Shown piece by piece: positions 52,299-62,169 of a stretch of DNA of 64,000 nt. The stretch is taken from contig NZ_CP009286.1 in assembly GCF_000758685.1 (NCBI RefSeq), positions 3,626,501 to 3,690,500 on the forward strand, written 5' to 3'. How positions within the stretch are numbered: position 1 is the stretch's first letter; each line of letters starts with the position of its first letter. The position numbers were made by a program, and so were the translations under genes. The notes beneath the pieces are model-generated. The model was given only the letters and a program-made list of their open reading frames with translations, had not been told where the DNA came from and did not search any database. The DNA comes from Paenibacillus stellifer (lineage in GTDB: Bacteria; Bacillota; Bacilli; Paenibacillales; Paenibacillaceae).

Positions 52299-53549
52299 TT
52301 ATGATTTGGCACTTTCGTTCTGCTCGAGATCGTCGAATTTCAGCAGATGTCCGAGCTTCACTTGCTTGGTGTGCAGGTACTTGGTGTTGTCCTCGTTCTC
52401 CGGCATCTGGATCGGCACCCGCTCCACAACTTCGAGGCCATAGCCTTCGAGACCCTTGATCTTTCTCGGGTTGTTGGTCATCAGATTGATGCGCCGGACC
52501 CCGAGATCCTTCAGAATCTGCGCTCCGATGCCGTAATCGCGAAGATCGGCGGGAAAGCCGAGCTTCAGATTCGCATCCACCGTATCAAGCCCCTCTTCCT
52601 GCAGCTTGTAGGCGCGAAGCTTGTTGATCAGCCCGATGCCGCGTCCTTCCTGGCGCATGTAGAGCAGAACTCCCCGTCCCGCCGCCTCAATCTGGCGCAG
52701 CGCCGCTTCGAACTGCGGTCCGCAGTCGCAGCGGTGGGAATGGAACACGTCGCCGGTCAGGCATTCGGAATGGACACGGACGAGAACCGGCTCGTCTCCG
52801 GAAATGTCGCCCTTCACAAGCGCGACATGCTCCTTGTCGTCAACCTCGTTCGTGTAGGCGATCGCCTGGAACACTCCGAAGTCGGTAGGCATGCGGACGG
52901 CCACCTCGCGCGTAACCAGATTCTCCTTCTCATTGCGGTAATGGATCATGTCCGCAATGCTGATCAGCTTCAGATCATGCTTCTTCGCGATTTCATGAAG
53001 ATCGGGAAGCCGGGCCATAGTGCCGTCCTCCTTCACGACCTCGCAGATGACCGCGGCAGGATACGAGCCGCACATCCGGGCCAGGTCAACCGCCGCTTCG
53101 GTGTGTCCGGAACGGCGAAGCACGCCGCCTTTCTTCGCGATCAGCGGGAACATATGCCCCGGCCGCCGGAAATCAGCCGGCTTCGCATTCGGGTCCATGA
53201 TCGCCTTCGCTGTCAGCGACCGCTCATAAGCGGATATCCCTGTTGTCGTATCCTTGTAGTCGACCGACACCGTAAAGGCTGTGCCGTGGTAATCGGTGTT
53301 CTGGTTCACCATCGGCTTCAAATCAAGCTCCGCAGCCCGCTCCGCCGTAATCGGCAGGCAGACCAGCCCGCGTCCTTCAGTGATCATGAAATTGATCACG
53401 TCGGGCGTTGCTTTTTCCGCCAGTGCGATAAAATCGCCTTCGTTCTCGCGGTCCTCGTCATCCACTACGATGACTACCTTGCCGCGCATCAGGTCATAAA
53501 TAGCCTCTTCGACCGTATTCAGCCGAATCTCTCCTTGCTGCTGACTCAT
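52299..53549 (-). CDS. ribBA: Bifunctional DHBP synthase / GTP cyclohydrolase II
   Basis: The 416-residue fusion makes both precursors of riboflavin. The N-terminal RibB domain has [13 protein letters not shown] and the GHTEAAVDL region; the C-terminal RibA domain has [18 protein letters not shown] with the zinc cysteines and GRGIGL. ATG 53549 lies 8 bases after GGAGG; ATG 53555 is too close to it. It stands between ribE and ribH. Confidence 0.97.
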   Translation of the reverse strand: MSQQQGEIRLNTVEEAIYDLMRGKVVIVVDDEDRENEGDFIALAEKATPDVINFMITEGRGLVCLPITAERAAELDLKPMVNQNTDYHGTAFTVSVDYKDTTTGISAYERSLTAKAIMDPNAKPADFRRPGHMFPLIAKKGGVLRRSGHTEAAVDLARMCGSYPAAVICEVVKEDGTMARLPDLHEIAKKHDLKLISIADMIHYRNEKENLVTREVAVRMPTDFGVFQAIAYTNEVDDKEHVALVKGDISGDEPVLVRVHSECLTGDVFHSHRCDCGPQFEAALRQIEAAGRGVLLYMRQEGRGIGLINKLRAYKLQEEGLDTVDANLKLGFPADLRDYGIGAQILKDLGVRRINLMTNNPRKIKGLEGYGLEVVERVPIQMPENEDNTKYLHTKQVKLGHLLKFDDLEQNESAKS

Positions 53550-53576
53550 GGTCATTCCCTCCTCAATGCCTGCCTG

Positions 53577-54254
53577 TTATAGAAATCCGTTCGCTGCCAG
53601 AAAATCGCTGCTGATCCGCGAGCCTCCGCCCCGTCCATTCTCCTCATCATTCTGTGAGGAAGAACCGTAGCGAAGCAGATGATCCACATATTTGCCCAGA
53701 ACATCGCATTCGATGTTGACGCTTGCGCCCGTCCTTTTATGGGCGAGCACGGTCTGCTCGAGCGTATGCGGTATGATCGATACCGTAAACGCCGAGGCAG
53801 GCGTAGCGACAACGGTTAAGCTGATGCCATCAATCGTGATGGAGCCTTTCGGAATTATATATTTGAAGAGCGAGGGACTATCCGGGGCAATCTCGAAGAC
53901 CACGGCGTTCTGGTCGCGCTTGATGCTGCGGATCGTTCCCGTCCCGTCGACATGGCCCTGTACGATATGGCCCCCAAATCTGCCGCCCGCCGCCATGGCG
54001 CGCTCCAGATTGAGCGGACTGCCCGCCTTGAGCTCCTTCAGATTGCTGTTGCGGTATGTCTGAGGCATCACATCGGCGGTGAAGCTTCGCTGACCGACCG
54101 AGGTCGCCGTCAGGCAGACACCGTTCACCGCCACGCTGTCGCCGATCTTCAAATCATTCATAATCAGCGAAGCGTCGATATGAAGCATCATGACTTCGCC
54201 GCTGGAAGATACGCCCCGCAAAGCGCCGACTTCCTCAATTAGTCCCGTGAACAT
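53577..54254 (-). CDS. ribE: Riboflavin synthase
   Basis: The enzyme dismutates two lumazine molecules to riboflavin. The 225-residue protein has two similar lumazine-binding domains, starting MFTGLIEEVG and, in the second half, HIVQGHVDGTG. The VNGVCLT and IDGISLT motifs mark the two repeats. The length is normal and the gene is in frame within the rib operon. Confidence 0.96.
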   Translation of the reverse strand: MFTGLIEEVGALRGVSSSGEVMMLHIDASLIMNDLKIGDSVAVNGVCLTATSVGQRSFTADVMPQTYRNSNLKELKAGSPLNLERAMAAGGRFGGHIVQGHVDGTGTIRSIKRDQNAVVFEIAPDSPSLFKYIIPKGSITIDGISLTVVATPASAFTVSIIPHTLEQTVLAHKRTGASVNIECDVLGKYVDHLLRYGSSSQNDEENGRGGGSRISSDFLAANGFL

Positions 54255-54354
54255 AACAAGCTTCCCTCCTTAAGCCTTTCCTGCTCCGCATCTCACGGGC
54301 GCCAACGGCAATCGTTCAAGGGCCGCCAGCCCTCATGCGCGCTTCCCGGCTTTA

Positions 54355-55467
54355 TCAGGCGTTGCCGCTGGATGCCGGACGGCCGGTGATGCATACATTG
54401 TCGCCGAGCACTTCCACCTCGACCTGCTCCAGCGTGACTGCATCCTTCATCAGCGCCACGCCGTCCCAAGAGAACGCGGACGGCGCTTCGGCCCGGCCGC
54501 CGACGATCTTCGGAGCGAAGAACAGCGTCACCCGGTCCACAAGACCCTGCTCCAGCATCGCGCCGTTCAGCTCGCCGCCGCCCTCCAGCAGCACCGAGCC
54601 GATCTCCAGCTCGCCAAGAGCCTTCATCGCAGCAGTGAGATCCACACGCGGCCCCGCTCCGCACCTGAGCACCTTGACTCCCGCAGCCGTTAGCGCAGCT
54701 TCCTTCGCAGGGTCGGCCGAGTCTGCTGCGATCACAATCGTCGGAGCTTGCCCATCCGCCACCACTGCGGCGTCCAGCGGAGTGCGGAGCTTCGAGTCGA
54801 TGACAATCCGTACCGGATTGATTCCCGGAACCTCGGTCCGCGTCGTGAGCGAGGGATTGTCTGCCAGCACGGTGCCCACGCCAACCATGATGCCCTGATG
54901 GCGATGTCTCAATGTATGTACGATAGCACGCGCTTCCTCATTTGAAATCCACTTGCTGTCGCCCGTACGCGTTCCGATTTTGCCATCCAGCGTGCTTGCG
55001 CTTTTCAGCGTGACAAAAGGCTTGCGGGTCAGTATATATTTAATGAACCTCTCGTTCAGCCTCAATGCACGTTCTTTGAGCAGCCCGACCTCTACCTCAA
55101 TCCCCGCACTCCGCAGCATGGCAATACCCCGGCCAGCCACTTGGGGATTGGGGTCTTCGCAGGCCACCACAACCCGGGCAACTCCTTCGGTGATCAGCCG
55201 CTCGCTGCAGGGGGGCGTGATGCCATAATGACTGCAGGGCTCCAGCGTTACATACGCGGTGCCGCCCTTTGCCTGTTCGCCCGCCATATTGAGCGCATGA
55301 ACCTCGGCGTGACCCGTTCCCCGCTTGAGATGTGTGCCCAGTCCAACGACCGCTCCATCCTTAACGACAACACAGCCGACGACGGGATTTATTCCTGTCT
55401 GTCCCTGAGCTCGCTCGGCCATATCCAGCGCAAGCGACATATAGAATTCGTCGTTCATTACCTGCAT
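54355..55467 (-). CDS. ribD: Bifunctional pyrimidine deaminase/reductase RibD
   Basis: RibD carries out the second and third steps of riboflavin synthesis. The deaminase domain (about 1-150) has GHAEVHAL and PCSHYGITPPC, which bind zinc. The reductase domain (about 150-365) follows with SLDGKI-like STLDGKIGT and VLLEGGGELNG. ATG 55467 with GGAGG 7 bases upstream is chosen. It is the first gene after the FMN riboswitch. A second, stand-alone reductase of this fold is at 62170-62832. Confidence 0.95.
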   Translation of the reverse strand: MQVMNDEFYMSLALDMAERAQGQTGINPVVGCVVVKDGAVVGLGTHLKRGTGHAEVHALNMAGEQAKGGTAYVTLEPCSHYGITPPCSERLITEGVARVVVACEDPNPQVAGRGIAMLRSAGIEVEVGLLKERALRLNERFIKYILTRKPFVTLKSASTLDGKIGTRTGDSKWISNEEARAIVHTLRHRHQGIMVGVGTVLADNPSLTTRTEVPGINPVRIVIDSKLRTPLDAAVVADGQAPTIVIAADSADPAKEAALTAAGVKVLRCGAGPRVDLTAAMKALGELEIGSVLLEGGGELNGAMLEQGLVDRVTLFFAPKIVGGRAEAPSAFSWDGVALMKDAVTLEQVEVEVLGDNVCITGRPASSGNA

Positions 55468-55521
55468 GACCATTCCTCCACTCGGTGTTCATCCTTCCAC
55501 AGCAAAAACCGCCAGATCTGC

Positions 55522-55563
55522 GAAAAACCCATCCGCTTCTCCTTTAGGGAGCAACGGATGGGT
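55522..55563 (-). terminator. Riboswitch-controlled terminator of the rib leader
   Basis: ACCCATCCG and CGGATGGGT form a 9-bp stem with an inner CTCC/GGAG pairing, then TTTTCG on the minus strand. It lies between the FMN aptamer and ribD, where the expression platform is expected. Confidence 0.88.
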
Positions 55564-55699
55564 ATGTGAGAGTATCATGAAATTCCAAGCCGGATGCCAG
55601 ACGTCTATCGGGCTGGGGGTCTTTGTGATTTATCGCACAATTGATGAGCGGACATGACACAGCAGACCTCCTGCTCGAATGGCAGGCAATCGGCTAAAC

Positions 55700-55862
55700 T
55701 CTCCTTCTTCCATCCAGACTATACTGTCGGTCCCGGAATTGCACCAGGTCCACCGTCCGCATTGATTGCGGTCCGGGTAGCGGACTGAGAAACTAGCTAC
55801 GCTGATGCGTCATCTGTTTCATCACCGCCGGTAGGGAATTTCACCCTGCCCTGAAGGATTAT
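55700..55862 (-). ncRNA. FMN riboswitch (RFN element)
   Basis: The minus strand carries the conserved RFN blocks: CAGGGCAGGGTGAAATTCC, ACCGGCGGTGAT, the GGACCGACAGTATAGTC-like block and GGATGGAAGAAGGAG at the end. FMN binding should favour the terminator at 55522-55563 and shut off riboflavin synthesis. A promoter (TTGTGT and TAATAT, 17 bp apart) lies upstream at 55926-55954. Confidence 0.96.
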
Positions 55863-55925
55863 TGCGTATTTAATTGGTTTCTTAGTGGTGATTTCCATCA
55901 TAAATATGGGTTCAACCTTGCGGTA

Positions 55926-55954
55926 ATATTACCACCAATGTTCTAAAAACACAA
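55926..55954 (-). promoter_or_regulatory. Likely sigma-A promoter of the rib operon
   Basis: TTGTGT at 55954-55949 and TAATAT at 55931-55926 are 17 bp apart, about 60 bases upstream of the FMN aptamer. Confidence 0.5.
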
Positions 55955-56031
55955 GCAACACGGCTGATCATTGGCAAATGGGAGTTTTAGACTAATTTAT
56001 TTCCAACGAAGTCGTCTCATTTTTTTGTTAC

Positions 56032-56322
56032 TCAATACACGGCTTCATCCAAAGCTGCTTGAGCTAATAAAAGAGCAGAGTCTAGCAAAGGAAGCGGACT
56101 GTTTTCAGAATTGATAAGCATAGGGAATTCAGTGCAATAAAACATAGTGGTTAACTCAGCACTGAGTCCTCCTAGTACACCGATTCGCTTCAACTTCTTG
56201 CTCACCTCTCTTTGCATCAAACTTCCATCATGAGCATTACTAATGCCGACACTACTAAGAAACATGGTTATGTTAACTTGGTATATTAAGAAAATGGAGT
56301 TATGCTCTATTGACTTGTCCAT
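56032..56322 (-). pseudogene. Fragment of an aspartate/glutamate racemase family gene
   Basis: The frame contains KRIGVLGGLSAE, resembling the N-terminal signature of the family, followed directly by YCTEFPMLIN..SPLPLLDSALLLAQAALDEA. That is the C-terminal active-site Cys region (GCTE is normal; here YCTE) and end of such racemases. The middle of about 150 residues is missing. No ribosome binding site is present. Confidence 0.55.
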
Positions 56323-56631
56323 TCATCCCACGTTCAGGTAAGCTTCCCCTTTCTCATGAACCGGGGGCAGTCCCCGATTCAACAACTCTGCAATCGTTTC
56401 TTTCAGGTAAAGGGTCTGCATTCTGGCCATCTCAATGGTCCGATAAATATGTGTGGTAATCTCCTCGAACTTGTCCTTTTTAATGTGAATTTGTTCAAGC
56501 TTAACCGGAGCACCGATACTAACAAACCAATTGGTTAACGCTTCGATGCCTGCTTGCGCAGTAGGAAGGCCGAATACATTTCGTGCAAATTGTTCATATC
56601 TTGTTGGGTTCATAGGCAGATGCCAATTCAT
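56323..56631 (-). pseudogene. C-terminal fragment of an iron-containing alcohol dehydrogenase
   Basis: The frame has NPTRYEQFARNVFG, then ALTNWFVSIGAPVKLEQI and KDKFEEITTHI. This is the last quarter of a BdhA/YugJ-type iron alcohol dehydrogenase. The metal and cofactor domains are absent. It abuts the racemase fragment on the same strand. Confidence 0.6.
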
Positions 56632-56701
56632 CCATGCGGATACACGACTGCGAGACCCGCCCCATGAGGTACATCGTACAAGGCCGAAAGAGAATGCTCA
56701 A

Positions 56702-56900
56702 TTAAATGGGTGTCATAGCGATTTCCTTCCACCCCGGCGAATTTGCTTCGTTCAAGGCTTGCGCGGCTGCCCAGGCAAATTCGCTTCTTGCTTCATAGGT
56801 ATTATCGGTAATTGGCACAAGTTCATCATAGATTTGGCTATGTTTGGGTCGTAGATTCGGGTGTATAATTACATTTACTTTTGAATGATAATCGGCAGAG
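56702..56900 (-). pseudogene. Unidentified protein fragment
   Basis: A minus-strand frame ends at 56702 and contains HPNLRPKHSQIYDELVPI, faintly like the end of an FGGY sugar kinase. The upstream part of the frame is antisense to an AraC fragment, so no genuine start exists. The identity is a guess. Confidence 0.25.
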
Positions 56901-56938
56901 TTCACTTTGAGCTTTGCTTGGAGGGGGGTTTTGGGCAG

Positions 56939-57315
56939 ATGGTTAATATCGAATCGATCTCTGTGCTTCACGATATTCTGGGCTATGCCAAACCTAAGCA
57001 TCCATTAATCACGTTGATTGATTACAATGCAGTGAATCCTCGTGATCCATATTACAACGTCTCGTTCAAGCTGAACCTCTTTGAAAAATAATGCCGAGTG
57101 CGAGCTGGTTTATGGCCAAAATATTACGACTTCCATGAAGGCAGCCTTATACACATACTGGAGACTGTTAACGGCTGCTTCTGACAACAAAAGACCCCAT
57201 CTATCTGATTGCCGAGAGGCTTGGGTTTGAACAACCATCCAGTTTCACCAAGTTTATAAAAATGCAGCTAGGTGTGAGTCCCGTTGACTATAGAAAGATG
57301 ATTGATTCATATTAA
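56939..57315 (+). pseudogene. Broken AraC-family regulator gene
   Basis: An N-terminal piece (56939-57091, MVNIESISVLHDILGYAKPKHPLI in two stretches) starts with ATG behind GGAGGGGGG and ends at a TAA. Downstream in another frame the C-terminal helix-turn-helix end is found at about 57185-57315 (IAERLGFEQPSSFTKFIK and GVSPVDYRKM). The central 150 or so residues are lost. A terminator follows. Confidence 0.65.
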
Positions 57316-57353
57316 AAGCCGGTTACACTGAATTTCAGAGTAACCGGCTTTTG
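57314..57353 (+). terminator. Terminator after the AraC remnant
   Basis: AAAAGCCGGTTAC and GTAACCGGCTTTT form a 13-bp stem with T residues on the plus strand. The following AT-rich gap 57354-57780 holds nothing I recognise. Confidence 0.85.
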
Positions 57354-57796
57354 CTATGAAAGGAGCAAACATGCATGGCAAATGTAATCGCCCTCGCCAG
57401 CCAAACAGGCGGCGCCCCCTTAACTCCCACTTCGTAAAATCTATTTTCCGCTCTTCAAGATAAGGCCTCCATCGAAAGCATTCTTCCTCAATTTTATATA
57501 AAATTGTCTTTATTTAGAAAAATATATATTTTTATGTCGTTTTTTTGGGTATTTTTCGAGGAATAACCGTCCTTTTATAGTAAATTATTACATCACCTGT
57601 TAGAAAAAATGCCCTTTCTTTTCGTCATCCACCAATGTGAAAATGGGTCTGATGGCGCGCCATTATTGGAAAGAAATGAAACTAATGATAATTACAGAAA
57701 ACACTCGTGAAATTTCCAATGTAAATTGTGTAAGTACCGACAATATTCCCCTTACTTTACGATTTTAATATGCTAGGATTAATCCCGTAGGTTGCG

Positions 57797-57806
57797 CAAA
57801 CGTTTG
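57797..57806. promoter_or_regulatory. LacI/GalR-type operator palindrome ahead of the sugar cluster
   Basis: CAAACGTTTG is a perfect 10-bp palindrome with a central CG, the usual core of LacI-family operators. It lies about 77 bases before the dehydrogenase start. No LacI-family gene is visible in the window. It could also be read by CcpA, but the flanks do not fit the cre consensus well. Confidence 0.45.
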
Positions 57807-57882
57807 TACTGACCTGTTTTATCTTGTAATGCCATGTCGCCTGATGACTGAAATTGGGAATGGAAAGGAGTCTTTTGTAGAG

Positions 57883-58963
57883 ATGAACACCGATGTTGCT
57901 GAAGTCACCCAAACACAAAAAATGCCCGTTTTAATCTGGAGTCAGGCGGGCAGGCTGGAGCTGTCGAGCCGTGAAATCCCGCAGATTCAACATCCTTCCG
58001 ATGTCAAAATCAAGATCCATATGACCGGTATTTGCGGAACCGACCTCGCGGTTATCACCGGCAAGGAGCCCGGAATCGGGGGGGTGATCCGGGGGCATGA
58101 AGCCGTCGGCATCGTGACGGAGACGGGACCGGAGGTCTCGCGTCTCAAGCCGGGCGACCGGGTCGTGATTGATCCCAACGAAAGCTGCGGGAAATGCCGG
58201 TTCTGCTTGCGGGGCAAGCGTAATCTCTGTGTCGGGCCTGACGGCCGCGGCATGCCGATCGCGGGACTTAACAAGGACGGAACTTTCGCCCCCTGGTTCG
58301 TTGACGCAGGAGTCGTTCGTACACAAGCTGCCGGAATCTGTGAGCTGGGAAGCTGCAGTCCTTACGGAACCGCTGGCTTGCGTCCTCCACAATTTCCGTG
58401 AAGCGGGAATCCGGGCGGGTGACCGTCTGCTCGTTCTCGGATCGGGCCCGATGGGACTGCTATGCCAGTATGTTGGCAAGCGGACAGGCTGCATCACAGT
58501 GGCTACGGAGGTAAGCGCCGAAAGGCTTACGATCGCCCGCTCTATCAGCGATTTTGCTTGCCCGCCCGACGAGCTTGACAAGGAACGGTTAGAACCGCTG
58601 CTGAACGATGTGAAATTCGATGTGGTCATCGACACAACGGGCACGCAGATGCTCATGGCTGAGCTATGGGTTGAACGCGGGGGAACCATCATTCCCTTCG
58701 GCATCAACAATCGCTACCGGCATACGCTTGCCCCCACCTTTTATGTGCAGAATGCGATCCGGATGCTTGGAGCAGGCGAGTATCTGGATACTTTTGAAGC
58801 GGCGCTGAGGTTTGTCGCAGACGTGCCGGAAATTTCATCACTGGTAACTCACCGTTACCCATTAGACGAATACGCTGAGGCTATTCAACAACTGCTTGGA
58901 CAGGCCGACGGCGGCGGGGATAATTTGTCGACTCCAATGATGAAAACCGTGTTTGTTTTCTGA
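57883..58963 (+). pseudogene. Zn-dependent medium-chain dehydrogenase with a +1 frameshift
   Basis: Two overlapping frames make up one protein of about 359 residues. The first has the catalytic zinc ligands in GICGTD and GHEAVG, and the structural four-Cys lobe CGKCRFCLRGKRNLC. The second has the Rossmann motif LGSGPMGLL and the C-terminal dimer part. They would join if one G near 58309 were removed. The gene resembles threonine/sorbitol dehydrogenases. A sequencing error, a recent mutation and programmed shifting are all possible. A ribosome binding site (AAAGGAG) lies 12 bases upstream of the ATG. Confidence 0.8.
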
Positions 58964-59020
58964 AACACGTTCGTTTTCTGAAAAGTTATTTGCACATACA
59001 TCAAAGGAGGCTTTCTGTTC

Positions 59021-61024
59021 ATGAGCAGTTCCAATCGAATTTTGAAGCAGATGCTCCGGTACTTTGCTGACCGGCAGTCGGTGGAAGCGGAGCCGATCTG
59101 GATACCGGCGCTATGGAACGAGTGCGGCTATGAGAAGGTGCTTGAAGCAAGCAACGGTGAAATCCTTGTCGAGCCGAATGAATTCATCGCCCGTCATTTG
59201 CAGTATTTGTATGACCTGTCCGCCGGATACCTTTACACAGACCACACGGACTTGGACAACAGTGTCATTTACTGCTCTCTGCTCCGCTATTCCTGCGCAT
59301 GGGATTATCACCATACCGGTGTGATTCAGTCCGGCACCTTTCTCAGATTCACTTTCCTGCTCCCGCTGCTGAAACGCATGGGCACCAATATTCTGTATCT
59401 GCTCCCGCTGACCCGGTACAGCGAGATGTACCGCAAGGGCGATCTTGGTTCTCCGTACGCCGTCTACTCCCTGTTCGCACTGGACGAACATCTGCATGAT
59501 CCTTTGCTTGACGGAATGGAGCATCTGACCTTGAACGACGAGCTTACAGCTCTTGTGGAGGCCTGCCATCTGCTGGATATCAAGGTAGTGCTTGATCTGA
59601 TTCCGAGGGTGATCGCACGGGATAACGCGCTGCTGGAGGAGCATCCCCACTGGATGTACTGGATCGATAAAGAGGCGTTCGCGGACTTTCGTCCGCCGGC
59701 CATTCCGGAGCTGGATTTCTTCACCGAATGCACGCCGGACAAGCTGGAGACGGTGTATCGAAGCGGGGAAACCATTGGCTTCCTTCAAAAATTCCGTCTG
59801 CCGCCGAACGAGCTGCAGCCTGCGCTCTGGGAAGAACTGAAGGAGCGGGCGCGCGTGACCGGAGAGCCTTTGCTCGAGCTGGTGGAAAGCGAGATGGGCA
59901 TCACTCCGGCCCCGGCGCATTCGGATTGGATCAACGATGTGCAGCCGATCTGGACGGACATTGCTTTTTACCGGCTGTACAAGGACTTTTCCCCGCAGGT
60001 TCGTCCGTTTCTGCCCCCGGATCAAGCGCCATATGTGCTGTTTGATACGATTAAATGCAATCTGTACCCCGGGGAAGAGCCGAATGCGGAATTATGGGAG
60101 CTGCTGATCGAAGCTGCCCGTTTCCAACTCAACACCTATGGGATTGACGGCTTTAGAATCGACATCGGGCATGTGCTGCCGGTTCCTCTGCTGGATTCGA
60201 TGTTCCGGACCATCAAGGAAATCAAGCCTTCCGCCATTCTGATCAGCGAGGATCTGTTCAACCGCAATCACCGCAAGGCGGCGCAGACCGGATACAATAT
60301 CATGCTCGGCAGCGGCTGGAATATCATGACGGATATCAGCGCCGAGAATATGCTTGGCTATCTGAAAGAATTGCCTGAGCTGCAGATCCATGTATTTGCC
60401 TGCTCGGAGACGGCTGATACTCCCCGGATTACAAGCCGTGGGGGCAAGAAGCTGTCCCGACTGATGACTATGTTCAATTTTTTTCTCCCGAACGGAATTC
60501 CTTACCTGACCACAGGTATGGAGATGTTCGAAGAGCAGCCGCTCAATTGCGGCCTTGGAGACAATACCGGGGGAGCGGATATCCCCAAAGCCTTTTTCAA
60601 CAATATGGCGATCAACTGGACGGCCGGACAGACCATGCTGCCGCTGCTCGAAGAGCTGAACCGGTTCAGAAAGGAACAGGCGGAGCTGCTGAAGCCGGAG
60701 TATTTTTTCATACCGGACCCCCAGGGAGATATTATTCTGTATGCCTATTATTATCGGAACCGGCTGCTTGCCTTCTGCTTTAATTTGAGTCCGGACAAGG
60801 AGCAGCAATTAAACACCGAGCTTATTCTTCCTTCATCCAAACAGACCGAGCTGCTGATCAACAGCTATCCGGGCAGGGGGAACCCCCGTAATGAAGACGG
60901 CGTGTACCGTTTGCAGCCGCATCAGGCTATCGCACTGTCGATGACGCAAATTTATTCATTCAGAGAGGAGAAGCACAATGAGCTATCGGGCAAATACGGC
61001 AGACTCACTGGTAGTGTGGCATGA
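59021..61024 (+). CDS. Divergent GH13-family enzyme, possibly GlgE-like, of unknown substrate
   Basis: The 667-residue protein has a TIM-barrel core of the alpha-amylase clan. The nucleophile is Asp381 in GFRIDIGH, the acid/base Glu410 in ILISED, and the third acid Asp466 in ADTPR. Region I lacks the usual DxVxNH: it reads LDLIPRV, and a HPHWMYW stretch follows, reminiscent of GlgE-type maltosyltransferases. The His before Asp466 is replaced by Ala. There is no signal peptide, so it acts in the cytoplasm. The ATG follows AAAGGAGG. The next gene starts inside its 3' end. Confidence 0.85.
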   Translation: MSSSNRILKQMLRYFADRQSVEAEPIWIPALWNECGYEKVLEASNGEILVEPNEFIARHLQYLYDLSAGYLYTDHTDLDNSVIYCSLLRYSCAWDYHHTGVIQSGTFLRFTFLLPLLKRMGTNILYLLPLTRYSEMYRKGDLGSPYAVYSLFALDEHLHDPLLDGMEHLTLNDELTALVEACHLLDIKVVLDLIPRVIARDNALLEEHPHWMYWIDKEAFADFRPPAIPELDFFTECTPDKLETVYRSGETIGFLQKFRLPPNELQPALWEELKERARVTGEPLLELVESEMGITPAPAHSDWINDVQPIWTDIAFYRLYKDFSPQVRPFLPPDQAPYVLFDTIKCNLYPGEEPNAELWELLIEAARFQLNTYGIDGFRIDIGHVLPVPLLDSMFRTIKEIKPSAILISEDLFNRNHRKAAQTGYNIMLGSGWNIMTDISAENMLGYLKELPELQIHVFACSETADTPRITSRGGKKLSRLMTMFNFFLPNGIPYLTTGMEMFEEQPLNCGLGDNTGGADIPKAFFNNMAINWTAGQTMLPLLEELNRFRKEQAELLKPEYFFIPDPQGDIILYAYYYRNRLLAFCFNLSPDKEQQLNTELILPSSKQTELLINSYPGRGNPRNEDGVYRLQPHQAIALSMTQIYSFREEKHNELSGKYGRLTGSVA

Positions 61025-62144
61025 ATTTGACGGTAAAGGAGATACCTCCATTCAGGTGCTGGAGGGCCTCTGCCAGTCATTCTCAAGCAGAACCGGTGTA
61101 TCCGTCATTCCGGAGGTCATGAATATTACGGATCTGGTCGCGAGATTGCGGCGGGTCGGCAGCAGTGGTGCCGGTCCCCATATGGCCTTGACACCGGCGG
61201 ATATGGCCGGCTATGCCCAAGAGGCTCTCTACTCGGAGATTCCCGAGGCATTCTGGTCTAGCGCGGAAGGGCTTGATCCCAAGATTCGATCCGCCATGCA
61301 GGTTGGCGGAGTCCAGTACGGCATCCCCGTTCTCACAGGCAACCATCTGGTTCTGTACTATAATCAGTCGATCTATGACGAAGCCCCCTCTTCATGGGAA
61401 GTCATTGACAATCTGGGGGGACCACTGCTGGAACGAGGAATCGTGCCGGTTGGGGCGGATTTGCGGGACCCCTATTATTTCATTCCTTTTTTGACCGCCA
61501 TGGGCGGCTGGCCGCTGAAGGACGGAAGTCCCGACCTGGGATCAAGCGAAATGGAGGAGGCTCTTCGCTTTACCCGCCTGCAATGCGAGCGGGGGCTGCT
61601 GGCCAGTCTGGACGGACCGACTTCGCTGCTTGACCGCTTCATCGAAGGTGAGGTTGGGGCGATCATCTGCGGTGAATGGATCTTCAATTATTTGGACCAG
61701 AACATGGGCGAACGCTTGGGCGTCGGTGCGCTTCCCTCCATTCTCGGCAAGCCTTCTCTTTCGATGACCTCTGCTATCGGTCTTGTCTTCCCCAACCATA
61801 CCCTGGAGTCGGAACAGCGGGATCATCTATTATCCTTCGCCGCTTACCTGGTGGGAGAAGAAGGTCAGCGGGAATGGGCTGAGCGGGTGCAGCGGATTCC
61901 GGTTCATTCCGGCGTACTGTCGGAGGTGAAAGCCTCCTCCTCGCCTGCCCGGGCCAAGCTGATCGAACAGTTGGCGAATACCCGCAGCATGCCGATCGAG
62001 CCCGTCATGCTGACGGTATGGAACGCAATGAAAGCCGGGCTGTCCAGACTTAGAGAAGAAGATCCCAAACGGCTTCTCCATACAATGGGAGAGTTTCTGC
62101 ATACCCAGTCGGAAGAACGGCTGGTAAATGACAATACCAAATAA
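60978..62144 (+). CDS. Solute-binding-protein-like protein without a signal peptide
   Basis: The 388-residue protein has the fold pattern of family 1 ABC sugar-binding proteins: VVWHEFDGKGDTS, the GIPVLTGNHLVLYYNQSIYD hinge part, and a WxxA-like ICGEWIF site. It has neither signal peptide nor lipobox, and begins 47 nt inside the upstream gene behind AGAGGAG. No ABC permease genes are adjacent. It should therefore be cytoplasmic, perhaps a sugar sensor or an accessory to the GH13 enzyme. That is inference. Confidence 0.8.
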   Translation: MSYRANTADSLVVWHEFDGKGDTSIQVLEGLCQSFSSRTGVSVIPEVMNITDLVARLRRVGSSGAGPHMALTPADMAGYAQEALYSEIPEAFWSSAEGLDPKIRSAMQVGGVQYGIPVLTGNHLVLYYNQSIYDEAPSSWEVIDNLGGPLLERGIVPVGADLRDPYYFIPFLTAMGGWPLKDGSPDLGSSEMEEALRFTRLQCERGLLASLDGPTSLLDRFIEGEVGAIICGEWIFNYLDQNMGERLGVGALPSILGKPSLSMTSAIGLVFPNHTLESEQRDHLLSFAAYLVGEEGQREWAERVQRIPVHSGVLSEVKASSSPARAKLIEQLANTRSMPIEPVMLTVWNAMKAGLSRLREEDPKRLLHTMGEFLHTQSEERLVNDNTK

Positions 62145-62169
62145 TCCTAGTTGAAAGAGGGCCGATAAA

